From Stenotrophomonas maltophilia (GTDB taxonomy: Bacteria; Pseudomonadota; Gammaproteobacteria; Xanthomonadales; Xanthomonadaceae), in the NCBI RefSeq assembly GCF_002799245.1, contig NZ_NEQV01000004.1:372001-436000 (forward strand): a stretch of DNA of 64,000 nt, written 5' to 3'. The translations under genes were made by a program, and so were the position numbers. Below, in pieces: positions 29,877-39,238 of this stretch (position 1 is its first letter; every line of letters starts with the position of its first letter). The notes under the pieces were generated by a model. It had not been told where the DNA came from. It did no database searches and saw nothing but the letters and a program-made list of their open reading frames with translations.

Positions 29877-31322
29877 ATGCGCCGCCGCTCCCTCGCCCTT
29901 GCCCTGTCCCTGCTGCTGCCGGCCGGCGCCTTCGCCCAGGCCCTGCCACAGGCCGCACCGGTCGCGACGCCCTCCGCCGCGCGCAGCAGCGCCACCGTGG
30001 TGCTGACCGCCGCGCGGGCCGACTGGCGTGCGCTGGATGGCCAGCGCGTGCGCATCGCCGCACCGCTCACCCTGGCCGGTACCGATGGCCTGGAGCGCTT
30101 CGGCCAGCTCACCGTGGCCTTCGATGGCCGCCTCTGGCAGCCGACCGAAGTGGCCGCGCCAGGTACTGCCGGCTATGAGCAGGTGATGGCCGACAACCAG
30201 CGTCGTCGCCTGCTGCTTGACGACGGCAGCGATGCCCGCGATCCGGCCAGCGTGGCCTACCTGCCGGGCAACCCGGTGCTGCGCACCGGCATGCAGCTGC
30301 GCAACGTGGAGGGCATCGTGCGCGTGGACGCACAGGGCCGCCCGCGCCTGCAGGTCGAGGGTGTGCTGAAACTGCCGGAACTCAAGCGCCCAGCCGTGCC
30401 GGTGGTACCGGGCAGCCTGCATGTGGCCGCCTTCAACCTGGAGAACTTCTTCAACGGTGATGGCCAGGGCGGTGGCTTCCCGACCCTGCGTGGCGCGCGC
30501 ACCCTGGACGAGCACAAGGCGCAGGTGGCCAAGCTGGTCACCACGGTCAACGCGCTGGGCGCGGATGTCGCGGCGCTGATGGAGCTGGAGAACGATGGCT
30601 ATGGTCCGCAGTCGGCCATCGCCGAACTGGTCGGTGCGCTCAACCGTGACCGCGGCGCGCAGGGTGACTGGCGCTTCGTCGACGCCGGCACGGGCCCGGG
30701 CGACAACCCGATCCGGGTCGGCATCATCTACCGCAGCTCGCGCCTGCAGCCGGTCGGCACGCCGGCCACGCTGACCGGCGGCCCGTTCGTCGAGCACAGC
30801 CGCGTACCGCTGGCGCAGGCCTTCCAGGGCAAGCACGGCGCGCCGTTCGTGGTGGTCGCCAACCACTTCAAGTCGAAGGGCTGCCGTGACGCGTCCGGTG
30901 CCGATGCCGACCGCAACGACAACCAGGGCTGCTGGAACGCCACCCGCGTGACCTCGGCGCAGCAGCTGCACGCCTGGCTGCAGACCGATCCGACGGGTAC
31001 CGGTGCCAAGGACGCGGTACTGCTGGGCGATTTCAATGCCTACGCGATGGAGGACCCGATCCGCACCCTGCATGACCTGGGCTGGCAGGACGCGTTCAAG
31101 GTGGCCAAGGTCGAGCATCCCTACAGCTACGTCTACAACGGCTACACCGGCCGCCTCGACCACGCGCTGCTGAACCCGGGCATGGCCAAGCGCCTGCGCG
31201 GTGCCGCCGAATGGCACAGCAACGCGGATGAGCAGGACGCCAGCGGCTACCAGGGCCGCAACGTGCAGGGCCCGTGGCGCAGCTCCGACCACGACCCGCT
31301 GCTGCTGGGTTTCGATAAATAA
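29877..31322 (+). CDS. Exported endonuclease/exonuclease/phosphatase-family protein (ExeM/NucH-like)
   Basis: A 481-aa protein with a signal peptide ([20 protein letters not shown]). Residues about 30-170 are an OB-like domain seen in ExeM-type nucleases ([18 protein letters not shown]). The EEP catalytic domain begins at [14 protein letters not shown] (metal-site Asn and the following Glu) and contains [29 protein letters not shown] and [11 protein letters not shown]. Extracellular DNA or phosphate scavenging is the family expectation. AAGGA lies upstream of ATG 29877. No C-terminal sorting tail is seen. Confidence 0.88.
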   Translation: MRRRSLALALSLLLPAGAFAQALPQAAPVATPSAARSSATVVLTAARADWRALDGQRVRIAAPLTLAGTDGLERFGQLTVAFDGRLWQPTEVAAPGTAGYEQVMADNQRRRLLLDDGSDARDPASVAYLPGNPVLRTGMQLRNVEGIVRVDAQGRPRLQVEGVLKLPELKRPAVPVVPGSLHVAAFNLENFFNGDGQGGGFPTLRGARTLDEHKAQVAKLVTTVNALGADVAALMELENDGYGPQSAIAELVGALNRDRGAQGDWRFVDAGTGPGDNPIRVGIIYRSSRLQPVGTPATLTGGPFVEHSRVPLAQAFQGKHGAPFVVVANHFKSKGCRDASGADADRNDNQGCWNATRVTSAQQLHAWLQTDPTGTGAKDAVLLGDFNAYAMEDPIRTLHDLGWQDAFKVAKVEHPYSYVYNGYTGRLDHALLNPGMAKRLRGAAEWHSNADEQDASGYQGRNVQGPWRSSDHDPLLLGFDK

Positions 31323-31336
31323 CCCCCCCAAACGCC

Positions 31337-31439
31337 GGGGTCGGATCCCATTCCAACGGAATGGGCTCTGACCCCAATGCATCGCGGGGTCTGAAACGCA
31401 GGGGCCAGAGCCCATTCCGTTGGAATGGGATCCGATCCC
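31337..31439. repeat. Two GGGGTC...GACCCC-type palindromes, copies 4 and 5
   Basis: Copy 4 (31337-31375) has outer arms GGGGTCGGATCCC/GGGCTCTGACCCC and inner stem ATTCC/GGAAT. Copy 5 (31401-31439) has outer arms GGGGCCAGAGCCC/GGGATCCGATCCC and the same inner stem ATTCC/GGAAT around GTT. The two copies are the mirror of each other, so the pair may also fold into one long structure between convergent genes. Confidence 0.85.
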
Positions 31440-31448
31440 AGGCCACGC

Positions 31449-32306
31449 TCAGCCCCAGGCGATCAACCCGATCGCCAGCACTGCCAGCGCCAGGCCGGCA
31501 CGGTTCCACTTCGTGGTGACCTCGCCGAAGGCGAACACGCCCACCAGCGCGCCCAGCACCACCACGCCGATGTTCATCCCGGCGAACACGGTGGCCGGGC
31601 TCTCTGGCATCGCCTGGTGCGCGTGCACATAGAAAAGAATGTTGCCGCCGTTGAGCAGGCCCAGCAGCGCGCCTGCGCCGAGGTTGCGCCAGGCCAGCCG
31701 GTTGCGGCCACTGAAATGTCGCCACAGCTGCAATGCCAGCATCAGCACGAAGGCCACGCTGAAGCTGGCCAGCACCGCCGCCATCGACGGTGTGCCGGAC
31801 AGCGCCACCTGCTTGAGCAGCACGTCCACCACCGCGAATCCGGCCCATACGCCCAGCAGCCAGCCCCAGCCGCCGGCCGCGGGGGCCACCGCCGGGCCGC
31901 GTGGGCGCAGGCTGATCGCCACCATCGCCAGCAGGCCCAGGCCGAGCCCGGCCAGCTTCCACGGTGTGGCGGTCTGGCCGAAGAACAGGAACGCGGCGGT
32001 CAATGACAGCAGCAACGACAACCGCTGTGCCACATCGCTGCGGACGATGCCGGCCACCGCCACCGCACGGCCCAGCACCAGGAAGATCGACGGCAGCACC
32101 ACCGCCAGGGCCAGCAATGACAGCCACGGCGCATGCGGTGCGCGCAGTGCATCCAGCGGCGGCTGCAGCACCACGGCCGTGAGCGTTGCCGCCACCAGAT
32201 AGTTCCAGGTGACCATCTGCGCGACATCCAGCTGGCGGCGTCCGGCCACCTTCAACAACACCGAAACCAGCACGCTGCAGATCACGGCCAAAGACAGGTA
32301 GAGCAT
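31449..32306 (-). CDS. DMT-superfamily (EamA-like) transporter
   Basis: A 285-aa inner-membrane protein with about 10 hydrophobic helices in two similar halves, the pattern of drug/metabolite transporters. The N terminus has a positive loop (KVAGRRQLD) and the second half ends NIGVVVLGALVGVFAFGEVT. The substrate is unknown. It converges with the nuclease-like gene and is divergent from the hydrolase gene, 43 bp apart. Confidence 0.8.
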   Translation of the reverse strand: MLYLSLAVICSVLVSVLLKVAGRRQLDVAQMVTWNYLVAATLTAVVLQPPLDALRAPHAPWLSLLALAVVLPSIFLVLGRAVAVAGIVRSDVAQRLSLLLSLTAAFLFFGQTATPWKLAGLGLGLLAMVAISLRPRGPAVAPAAGGWGWLLGVWAGFAVVDVLLKQVALSGTPSMAAVLASFSVAFVLMLALQLWRHFSGRNRLAWRNLGAGALLGLLNGGNILFYVHAHQAMPESPATVFAGMNIGVVVLGALVGVFAFGEVTTKWNRAGLALAVLAIGLIAWG

Positions 32307-32349
32307 GGGGCGGGCACAGGGCAGGGGCGGGGGACGGTATCATGGTGCC

Positions 32350-33021
32350 ATGCACAAGCCCTCGTTCCCCGTCGCCCCCGGCGAAACCGCCTGCCTCGAA
32401 CTGGACGGCCCGGCCGGCCCGCTGGAAGTGGTCGTCGACCTGCCCAAGGCCGATGTGCCGCTGCAGCCGATCGTGGCCATCGTCTGCCATCCGCTGTCCA
32501 CCGAGGGCGGCACCCTGCACAACAAGGTGGTCACCATGACCGCCACTACCCTGCGCGAGCTGGGCGTCACCACGGTGCGCTTCAACTTCCGCAGCGTGGG
32601 GGGTTCGGCCGGCAGCTTCGATGGCGGCGTGGGCGAGCAGGATGACCTGAAGGCGGTCGCCGCCTGGGTGCGCAGCCAGCGTCCCGACGACCGGCTGTGG
32701 CTGGCCGGTTTCAGCTTCGGCTCGTTCGTGTCGCTGAAGGCAGCCGCCGAGCTGCAGCCGGAAGCGCTGATCTCGATCGCGCCGCCGGCCGGCCGCTGGG
32801 ATTTCGATGGCATCGCGCCGCCGGCCCGCTGGCTGGTGATCCAGGGCGAGCAGGACGAGATCGTCGACCCGCAGGCCGTGTACCAGTGGCTGGACACGCT
32901 GGCCTTCCCGCACGAGCTGGTGCGCATGCCCGAGACCAGCCACTTCTTCCACCGCAAGCTGATCGATCTGCGTGGCGCGCTGACCCACGGCGTGAAGCAT
33001 TGGCTGGGCGCGGCGGCATGA
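32350..33021 (+). CDS. Alpha/beta hydrolase
   Basis: A 223-aa cytoplasmic protein of the short alpha/beta-hydrolase type (YpfH/DUF-like small serine hydrolases). It has AIVCHPLSTEGGTLHNKVV near the oxyanion loop, the nucleophile elbow GFSFGS (Ser in the GxSxG motif at about residues 119-123), a late Asp in QGEQDEIVD and a His in ETSHFFH. It overlaps zapE by 4 bp (ATGA), so the two are coupled. Physiological substrate unknown. ATG 32350 is preferred; a start at 32305 would overlap the divergent transporter. Confidence 0.87.
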   Translation: MHKPSFPVAPGETACLELDGPAGPLEVVVDLPKADVPLQPIVAIVCHPLSTEGGTLHNKVVTMTATTLRELGVTTVRFNFRSVGGSAGSFDGGVGEQDDLKAVAAWVRSQRPDDRLWLAGFSFGSFVSLKAAAELQPEALISIAPPAGRWDFDGIAPPARWLVIQGEQDEIVDPQAVYQWLDTLAFPHELVRMPETSHFFHRKLIDLRGALTHGVKHWLGAAA

Positions 33022-34118
33022 GTGCAACCGAGTTGACCCCGTCGCAGCGGTACGCGGAAGGGGTCGCCCGTGGCGACTGGCAGAACGACCCGGCCCAGCA
33101 CGCGGCGCTGGCCGAGCTGGACCGCATCCATCTGGGCCTGCTGGACAGCGCCGAGGACGGTTGGCTGGACCGCCTGTCCTCGTTCTGGAAGAAGCCCGAG
33201 CCGGTGAAGGGCCTGTACTTCTGGGGCGGCGTCGGCCGCGGCAAGACCTTCCTGGTCGACCTGTTCTACGACGGCCTGCCGATCAAGCAGAAGTACCGCA
33301 CGCATTTCCACCGTTTCATGCGCAGCGTCCACGAGCGCCTGCGCGAGCACCAGGGCCAGAGCGACCCGCTGGCGAAGATCGCCCAGGAATGGCGCAGCAA
33401 CCTGCGCGTGCTGGTGCTGGACGAGTTCTTCGTCACCGACATCGGCGATGCGATGCTGCTGGCGCGGCTGCTGGAGCGCCTGTTCGCCGAGGGCGTGACC
33501 CTGGTCACCACCTCCAACACCGCGGTGGAGAACCTGTACCTCAACGGCCTGCAGCGCGAGAGCTTCCTGCCGGCCATCGGCCTGCTGCAACGCTTCTGCG
33601 TGGAGCTGTATGCGGAAGGTACCGAGGATTACCGGATGCGCGCGCTGACCCGCTCGCCGGTGTACCGCGCGCCATTGGCGGCGGACAGCGATGACTGGCT
33701 GGCCACGCGCTGGAACGAGCTGAGCGGGGGCCAGCCGGCCAAGGCCGGCAACATCGAGATCGAAGGCCGCAAGATCCCGGTGCGTGGCCGTGGCAAGAGC
33801 ATCGCCTGGTTCGATTTCGCCGCGTTGTGCGAAGGCCCACGCGGTCCGTCGGACTACATCGAGATCGCGCACGAGTTCAACACGGTGCTGCTGGGCGGCA
33901 TTCCCGCTTTCGACCGCTTGAATGAGGATGCGGCACGCCGTTTCGTCAACCTCATCGACGAGCTGTACGACCGCCACGTCAACCTGGTGTGCACCGCCAG
34001 CACCTCGCCGATCGAGCTGTATACCGGCCAGCGCCTGCAGGGTGCGTTCGAGCGCACCGCCTCGCGCCTGATCGAAATGCAGAGCGCCGAGTACCTGGGT
34101 ACCCCGCACCGGGCGTGA
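33018..34118 (+). CDS. zapE: Cell-division ATPase ZapE (AFG1 family)
   Basis: A 366-aa AFG1-type ATPase. In E. coli ZapE joins the Z-ring at late constriction and is needed under low oxygen or high temperature. Walker A is GGVGRGKT (about residues 75-82) and Walker B VLVLDEFFVTD. Further AFG1 blocks are HFHRFMRSVHERL, TTSNTAVENLYLNGLQRESF, IPAFDRLNEDAARRFVNLID and FERTASRLIEMQS. The start overlaps the hydrolase stop. A SMAG pair follows. Confidence 0.93.
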   Translation: MSATELTPSQRYAEGVARGDWQNDPAQHAALAELDRIHLGLLDSAEDGWLDRLSSFWKKPEPVKGLYFWGGVGRGKTFLVDLFYDGLPIKQKYRTHFHRFMRSVHERLREHQGQSDPLAKIAQEWRSNLRVLVLDEFFVTDIGDAMLLARLLERLFAEGVTLVTTSNTAVENLYLNGLQRESFLPAIGLLQRFCVELYAEGTEDYRMRALTRSPVYRAPLAADSDDWLATRWNELSGGQPAKAGNIEIEGRKIPVRGRGKSIAWFDFAALCEGPRGPSDYIEIAHEFNTVLLGGIPAFDRLNEDAARRFVNLIDELYDRHVNLVCTASTSPIELYTGQRLQGAFERTASRLIEMQSAEYLGTPHRA

Positions 34119-34128
34119 GGGCGGTTTA

Positions 34129-34206
34129 CTGTAGAGCCGAGCCCATGCTCGGCTGCTTCTGGATGATGTGCCGGAAAGCAGCCGAGCATGGGCTCGGCTC
34201 TACAAC
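34129..34206. repeat. Paired SMAG REPs forming an inverted repeat
   Basis: TGTAGAGCCGAGCCCATGCT...CGGCTGC and GCAGCCGAGCATGGGC...TCGGCTCTACA face each other across about 25 nt between the convergent zapE and DUF2884 genes. It may act as a bidirectional terminator. Confidence 0.9.
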
Positions 34207-34218
34207 AGCACAACGTGG

Positions 34219-35055
34219 TTACCGCGACGGCGCCACTGCATTCCCACGCGGCTGCTCATCCGGCCCGGCCGACACATGCAGCCCCGAGCCGCTGCCGTGT
34301 TCCACCCGCACGCTTTCGCCGCGCTCCAGCAGCCGCAGTGGCTGGCCCTGGTAACGGACCTCCAGCGCGTCATGCGCCGCTGCCAGCGACTGCACCAGCG
34401 GGCACAGCGCCATCGCCCTGGCCTCCAGCTGCTGGCTGCGCGCTTCCATGCGGCGGTCGACTTCCGCATCGAGGCGGTCGGCACGGCGCTCCATGGCCCC
34501 GGCGCGGCCGGTGAACACCTGCCACAGCACGCTGCGGGTCATCGACGCGGCCATCGTCTCGGCCATCTGGTCGATGTGCGCGTCGAAGCCGTCGCCGAAG
34601 GCCTCCTGCTCCCAGTAGCCGCGGCCCAGGCTGTCGTCGATCCAATCCTGCATCTCGCCGCGCATGGCACGCATCTGGCGGTTGCGGGACTTGCCGGTGA
34701 TGGCTTCGAAGGCGGCGTCCAGCGCATCGAAGGTGGCCCCGGAGACTTCGTGGGCCAGCGCAGTGGCGGCCGGCATCAGCTGGCGCGCACCGGCCTCCAT
34801 CTGCCGCAGGCGCGCCGCGTCGGCGGTACTGACCGTGACCATCCTGCCGTCCAGGCTCAGCTCGCCGTCGTGGAACACCACTTCATGCGGCGCCTGCGGG
34901 CCATGCCGCAGCCAGATGCCGCCACTGTCCACCAGCACGTCATAGTCGGTGTGGATGCCGCACTGGTCCGAACGCAGGTCCGGCCCCTCGGCGGCCAGCA
35001 CCGGGGGGATGAACAGGGCGGGCAGCAGGGCCAGAGCGGGCAACCGCAGGTGCAT
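34219..35055 (-). CDS. DUF2884 family exported protein
   Basis: A 278-aa protein of unknown function. It begins with a signal peptide (MHLRLPALALLPALFIPPVLA). The mature start LRSDQCGIHTDYDVLVDSGG and the following beta-strand segment FHDGELSLDGRMVTVSTADA are typical of DUF2884 (YggN-like) proteins; the C-terminal half is helical with a conserved late Cys (ALCPLVQSL). Probably periplasmic. No partner is evident. The gap upstream (35056-35366) carries a DnaA-box-like CTATCCACA and then the nrdA promoter. Confidence 0.83.
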   Translation of the reverse strand: MHLRLPALALLPALFIPPVLAAEGPDLRSDQCGIHTDYDVLVDSGGIWLRHGPQAPHEVVFHDGELSLDGRMVTVSTADAARLRQMEAGARQLMPAATALAHEVSGATFDALDAAFEAITGKSRNRQMRAMRGEMQDWIDDSLGRGYWEQEAFGDGFDAHIDQMAETMAASMTRSVLWQVFTGRAGAMERRADRLDAEVDRRMEARSQQLEARAMALCPLVQSLAAAHDALEVRYQGQPLRLLERGESVRVEHGSGSGLHVSAGPDEQPRGNAVAPSR

Positions 35056-35583
35056 CGGACCATCCTTTCCGGAAGCGAACGGCCAGCATCCGCCGCCAGC
35101 GCGCGGGCGTCACCGGCCGGAAGTCACCCGTCCACCGGATTCCCACCGGCTGCCCACCACCTATCCACAGGGTTGTCCCTAGCCAGTTTCATCGCTGTCA
35201 TGTGAAGCTGTCATTGTTCCGTTTCCGCGGTGCGTTGTACCACCGCAAAGACGCCTTTCGGGCTTGACTGCGCAGCCCGATCCGGCAGGTCCGGAGCGTC
35301 TGATCAGGGCGCCGATGGCACGATCCTTGCGGCGCAAGGGATTGCCGAATTTCACTACATTTGGCGTTGACGGACCCCATTACCCCCACTATCTTGTGGC
35401 TGTCGGTCGCAGCAACCCCAAGTCTAGGGGTTGGCCGCAGTACCCATCCGCGATCGTCAACGGCAGTGGCAGGCGCAGGGTCTCATCCCCTGCGACGCCG
35501 TCCTGCCATCCTGGGCTGTCATGTCCCGGGCTGCGTCACCCGATGCATCGAGCACCCCCAATCACGCCAAGAGGACACACGCC
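35056..35583. promoter_or_regulatory. nrdA promoter and leader region
   Basis: A 528-bp gap. TTGACG (35367-35372), 17 bp, TATCTT (35390-35395) is a good sigma-70 promoter. CCAC-TATCTT-GTGG (35386-35399) is a dyad over the -10 box and resembles an NrdR box but has a 6-bp rather than 8-bp centre. The leader begins near 35402 and forms a hairpin CAACCCC-AAGTCTA-GGGGTTG (35413-35433). CTATCCACA (35161-35169) is one mismatch from a DnaA box. GAGG precedes the GTG start. Confidence 0.6.
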
Positions 35584-37986
35584 GTGAGCACCGAATCCAG
35601 CGCCACCATCGAGAAGGAAAGCGAATTCCTGTTGACGTCGCCGCCGACGGCCAACGCGATGAGTGTGACCAAGCGCAATGGGACCACCGAACTGGTGGAC
35701 CTGAACAAGATCGTGCGTGCGGTGCAGCGTTCCTCCGAAGGCCTGCACGCCGTCGATCCGATGCGCGTGGCCACCCGCACCATTTCCGGCCTGTACAACG
35801 GTGCCACCACCCGCGAGCTGGACGAACTGTCCATCCGCACCGCCGCCCTGCTGATCGGTGAAGAGCCCGAGTACGGCCGCCTGGCCGCGCGCCTGCTGGC
35901 CAACTACATCGCCAAGGAAGTCTCGGGCCAGGAAATCTACGCCTTCTCGCAGTCGGTCAGCCGTGGCCATGAAGTCGGCCTGATCAACGACCGCCTGCTG
36001 AACTTCGTGCAGACCAATGCACGCAAGCTCAACGACGCCATCGACGGCGCGCTGGACCTGAACTTCGATTACTTCGGCCTGCGCACCCTGTACGACCGTT
36101 ACCTGCTGCGCCACCCGCACACCCGCAAGGTGATCGAGACCCCGCAGCAGTTCTTCCTGCGCATCGCCAGCGCGCTGAGCGAGGACGTGTCCGAGACCCT
36201 GGCGCTGTACAAGCGCATGGGCAACCTGGACTACCTGCCGTCCAGCCCGACCCTGTTCAATTCCGGCACCACCCACGAGCAGCTGTCCTCGTGCTTCCTG
36301 CTGGACTCGCCGCAGGACTCGCTGGAGTCGATCTATTCCAAGTACGGCGACATTGCCCAGCTGTCGAAGTTCTCCGGCGGCATCGGCGTCAGCTACACCC
36401 GCGTGCGTTCGCGTGGTTCGCTGATCAAGTCGACCAACGGCCACTCCAACGGCATCGTGCCGTGGCTGAAGACCATGGATTCGTCCGTGGCCGCGGTGAA
36501 CCAGGGTGGCAAGCGCAAGGGCGCGGCCTGCGTGTACCTGGAGACCTGGCACGCCGATATCGAGGACTTCCTCGAACTGCGTGACAACACCGGTGACGAA
36601 GCCCGTCGTGCGCACAACCTGAATCTGGCCAACTGGGTGCCGGACCTGTTCATGAAGCGTGTCGAGGCCGACCAGGAATGGTCGCTGTTCGATCCGCGCG
36701 TCGTGCCGGAGTTCACCGACCTGTTCGGCGAAGCCTTCGAGCAGGCCTACCTGCAGGCCGAAGCCCAGGGCAAGGCCAACCGCACCATCTCCGCGCGCAA
36801 GCTGTATGCCCGCATGATGCGTACGCTGGCCGAGACCGGCAATGGCTGGATGACCTTCAAGGACAAGTGCAACCGCGCCAGCAACCAGACCCTGCGCGCC
36901 GGCAACGTGATCCACCTGTCCAACCTGTGCACGGAAATCCTGGAAGTCACCTCCAACGATGAAACCGCGGTGTGCAACCTGGGTTCGATCAACCTGGGCA
37001 ACCACTTCGACGAGCACAACGAGTTCGACTTCGAGAAGCTGGCCGAGACCGTGCGCCTGGCCGTGCGCCAGCTCGACCGCGTCATCGACCTGAACTTCTA
37101 CCCGATCGAAACCGCCCGCCGCGCCAACCTGCGCTGGCGTCCGGTCGGCCTGGGCTGCATGGGCCTGCAGGACGTGTTCTTCCGCAAGCGCCTGCCGTTC
37201 GACAGCGCCGAAGCCCGCGCGCTGTCGAAGAAGATTGCCGAAGCGATCTACTTCCACGCGCTGGAAACCTCCTGCGAGCTGGCCCAGGAACGCGGCAAGC
37301 ACCCGTCGTTCAACGACACCCGCGCCGCCGGTGGCGAACTGCAGTTCGACGCCTGGAACGTGGTGCCGGAAGACACCGCACGCTGGGATGCCCTGCGCGC
37401 CCGCATCAAGGAACACGGCCTGCGCAACTCGCTGATGATCGCGATCGCGCCGACCGCGACCATCGCCTCGATCGCCGGTTGCTACGAGTGCGTCGAGCCG
37501 CAGGTGTCCAACCTGTTCAAGCGCGAGACCCTGTCCGGTGACTTCCTGCAGGTCAACCGCTACCTGGTGAATGAACTGAAGAAGCTGGGCCTGTGGACCG
37601 CCGACATGCGCGATGCCATCAAGCTCGCCGAAGGCTCCATCGCCGGTGTGGCACAGATTCCGGAAGCGCTGCGCGAGGTCTACCGCACCGCGTGGGAACT
37701 GCCGATGCGTTCGCTGATCGACATGGCCGCCGAGCGTGGTGCCTTCATCGACCAGTCGGCCTCGCTCAACCTGTTCATGGAAAGCCCGAACATCGGCGCG
37801 ATGTCCTCCATGTACATGTATGCCTGGAAGCAGGGCATCAAGACCACCTACTACCTGCGTTCGCGCCCGGCCACCAAGATCGCCAAGACCACGGTCAGCG
37901 CTGCGGCCCCGGCCAAGGTGTTCAGCCCGGACGAAGCCATCGCCTGCTCGCTGGAAAACCCGGAAGCCTGCGAAGCCTGCCAGTAA
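35584..37986 (+). CDS. nrdA: Ribonucleoside-diphosphate reductase class Ia, alpha subunit
   Basis: Makes dNDPs from NDPs for DNA synthesis. The 800-aa protein has an N-terminal ATP-cone (about residues 25-115, VTKRNGTTELVDLNKIVRAV), the large barrel with SSCFLLDSPQDSLESIYSKY, the catalytic cysteine region (HLSNLCTEILEVTSNDETAVCNLGSIN, given here as separate pieces HLSNLCTEI and ETAVCNLGSINLGN) and a C-terminal redox tail ENPEACEACQ. The start is GTG at 35584 with GAGG upstream; ATG inside the N-terminal part (AMSVTKRNG) is possible. It is followed by nrdB after a 145-bp REP-bearing gap. Confidence 0.95.
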   Translation: MSTESSATIEKESEFLLTSPPTANAMSVTKRNGTTELVDLNKIVRAVQRSSEGLHAVDPMRVATRTISGLYNGATTRELDELSIRTAALLIGEEPEYGRLAARLLANYIAKEVSGQEIYAFSQSVSRGHEVGLINDRLLNFVQTNARKLNDAIDGALDLNFDYFGLRTLYDRYLLRHPHTRKVIETPQQFFLRIASALSEDVSETLALYKRMGNLDYLPSSPTLFNSGTTHEQLSSCFLLDSPQDSLESIYSKYGDIAQLSKFSGGIGVSYTRVRSRGSLIKSTNGHSNGIVPWLKTMDSSVAAVNQGGKRKGAACVYLETWHADIEDFLELRDNTGDEARRAHNLNLANWVPDLFMKRVEADQEWSLFDPRVVPEFTDLFGEAFEQAYLQAEAQGKANRTISARKLYARMMRTLAETGNGWMTFKDKCNRASNQTLRAGNVIHLSNLCTEILEVTSNDETAVCNLGSINLGNHFDEHNEFDFEKLAETVRLAVRQLDRVIDLNFYPIETARRANLRWRPVGLGCMGLQDVFFRKRLPFDSAEARALSKKIAEAIYFHALETSCELAQERGKHPSFNDTRAAGGELQFDAWNVVPEDTARWDALRARIKEHGLRNSLMIAIAPTATIASIAGCYECVEPQVSNLFKRETLSGDFLQVNRYLVNELKKLGLWTADMRDAIKLAEGSIAGVAQIPEALREVYRTAWELPMRSLIDMAAERGAFIDQSASLNLFMESPNIGAMSSMYMYAWKQGIKTTYYLRSRPATKIAKTTVSAAAPAKVFSPDEAIACSLENPEACEACQ

Positions 37987-38131
37987 CACCGCGCGGTGGG
38001 TGCCGGCCGTTGGTCGGCACTCGAAGACCTCGCACCTGTAGAGCCGAGCCATGCTCGGCTGCAGCATGGAAACACCCAGGTAGCGCCGGGCCACGCCCGG
38101 CGTTTTGACCCGAGAAGACAAGGAAACACCC
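37987..38131. repeat. REP-filled gap between nrdA and nrdB
   Basis: Contains GGTGCCGGCCGTTGGTCGGC (about 37997), TGTAGAGCCGAGCCATGCTC (38038) and GGTAGCGCCGGGCCACGCCC (38081). These SMAG-type hairpins lie inside the operon, a place where REPs can change the relative level of the two messages. Confidence 0.8.
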
Positions 38132-39151
38132 ATGGCCGACAAGCCCAAGCAGATGCTGCTCGATCCCGGTTTTGAACTGACCCTGCGCCCGATGCGCTAC
38201 CCGCAGTTCTATGACATGTACCGGAACGCGATCAAGAACACCTGGACGGTGGAAGAGATCAACTTCCAGATCGACATCACCGACCTGCACAGCAAGATGT
38301 CGCCGGGTGAGCGTCACCTGATCCACCGCCTTGTCGCGTTCTTCGCCACCGGCGACTCGATCGTGTCCAACAACCTGGTGCTGAACCTGTACCAGCACTT
38401 GAATGCGCCCGAAGCGCGCATGTACCTGTCGCGCCAGCTGTACGAAGAAGCGCTGCACGTGCAGTTCTACCTGACCCTGCTCGACAACTACCTGCCGGAT
38501 CCGGAAGAGCGCGTCAAAGCCTTCGCCGCGGTGGAGAACATCGACTCGATCAAGAAGAAGGCCGACTTCTGCTTCAAGTGGATCGACTCGATCCAGGACC
38601 TGAAGCGCATCGAGACCCGTGCCGAGCGCCGCCAGTTCCTGCTCAACCAGATCTGCTTCGCCGCGTGCATCGAAGGCCTGTTCTTCTTCGCCGCGTTTGC
38701 CTACGTGTACTACTTCCGTTCGCGCGGCCTGCTGCCGGGCCTGGCCTCGGGCACCAACTGGGTGTTCCGCGACGAGAGCGCGCACATGGAGTTCGCGTTC
38801 GAGTCGGTGCGCGTGGTGCGTGAGGAAGAGCCGGACCTGTTCGATGACGAGATGAAGCAGCAGGTCTACGACATGCTGGCCGAAGCCATCGAATGCGAAG
38901 TGCAGTTCGCCGAGGACGTGCTGTCCGGCGGCGTTGCCGGCATCTCGACCCGCGACATGCGCCAGTACCTGCAGCATTGTGCCGACCAGCACTTCGCCAA
39001 GCTGGGCATGGAAAAGAAGTACAACGTGCGCAACCCGCTGCCGTTCATGGAACTGCAGGATGTGCAGGAGCTGACCAACTTCTTCGAACGCCGCGTTTCG
39101 GCCTACCAGGTCGGTGTGCAGGGCGAAGTCGCCTTCGACATGAACTTCTGA
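38132..39151 (+). CDS. nrdB: Ribonucleoside-diphosphate reductase class Ia, beta subunit
   Basis: A 339-aa diiron protein that holds the tyrosyl radical for NrdA. The metal and radical residues are in place: the first Asp in FFATGDSIVSNNL, Glu and His in YEEALHVQFY with the radical Tyr four residues after the His, and the second Glu/His pair in FRDESAHMEFAF, preceded by ACIEGLFFFAAFAYVYY. It lacks nothing expected for class Ia. An AAGGAA site precedes ATG 38132. A terminator follows. Confidence 0.95.
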   Translation: MADKPKQMLLDPGFELTLRPMRYPQFYDMYRNAIKNTWTVEEINFQIDITDLHSKMSPGERHLIHRLVAFFATGDSIVSNNLVLNLYQHLNAPEARMYLSRQLYEEALHVQFYLTLLDNYLPDPEERVKAFAAVENIDSIKKKADFCFKWIDSIQDLKRIETRAERRQFLLNQICFAACIEGLFFFAAFAYVYYFRSRGLLPGLASGTNWVFRDESAHMEFAFESVRVVREEEPDLFDDEMKQQVYDMLAEAIECEVQFAEDVLSGGVAGISTRDMRQYLQHCADQHFAKLGMEKKYNVRNPLPFMELQDVQELTNFFERRVSAYQVGVQGEVAFDMNF

Positions 39152-39178
39152 TCGAAGCGGCCAGGCCTGTCGCAACAG

Positions 39179-39208
39179 AAAACCCCGGCCAATGCCGGGG
39201 TTTTTTGT
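39179..39208 (+). terminator. Rho-independent terminator of nrdB
   Basis: AACCCCGGC (39181-39189) pairs with GCCGGGGTT across CAAT, followed by six T residues. It lies 30 nt after the nrdB stop. Confidence 0.9.
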
Positions 39209-39238
39209 TGCGCGCGTGGCTTGCGTAGAGTCGAGCGG

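Noticed and set aside
35402..35583. Riboswitch in the nrdA leader (cobalamin or nrdJ-type)
   Set aside because: No B12-box or conserved riboswitch core is visible; the encoded enzyme is class Ia and does not need cobalamin. Only a short hairpin is supported.
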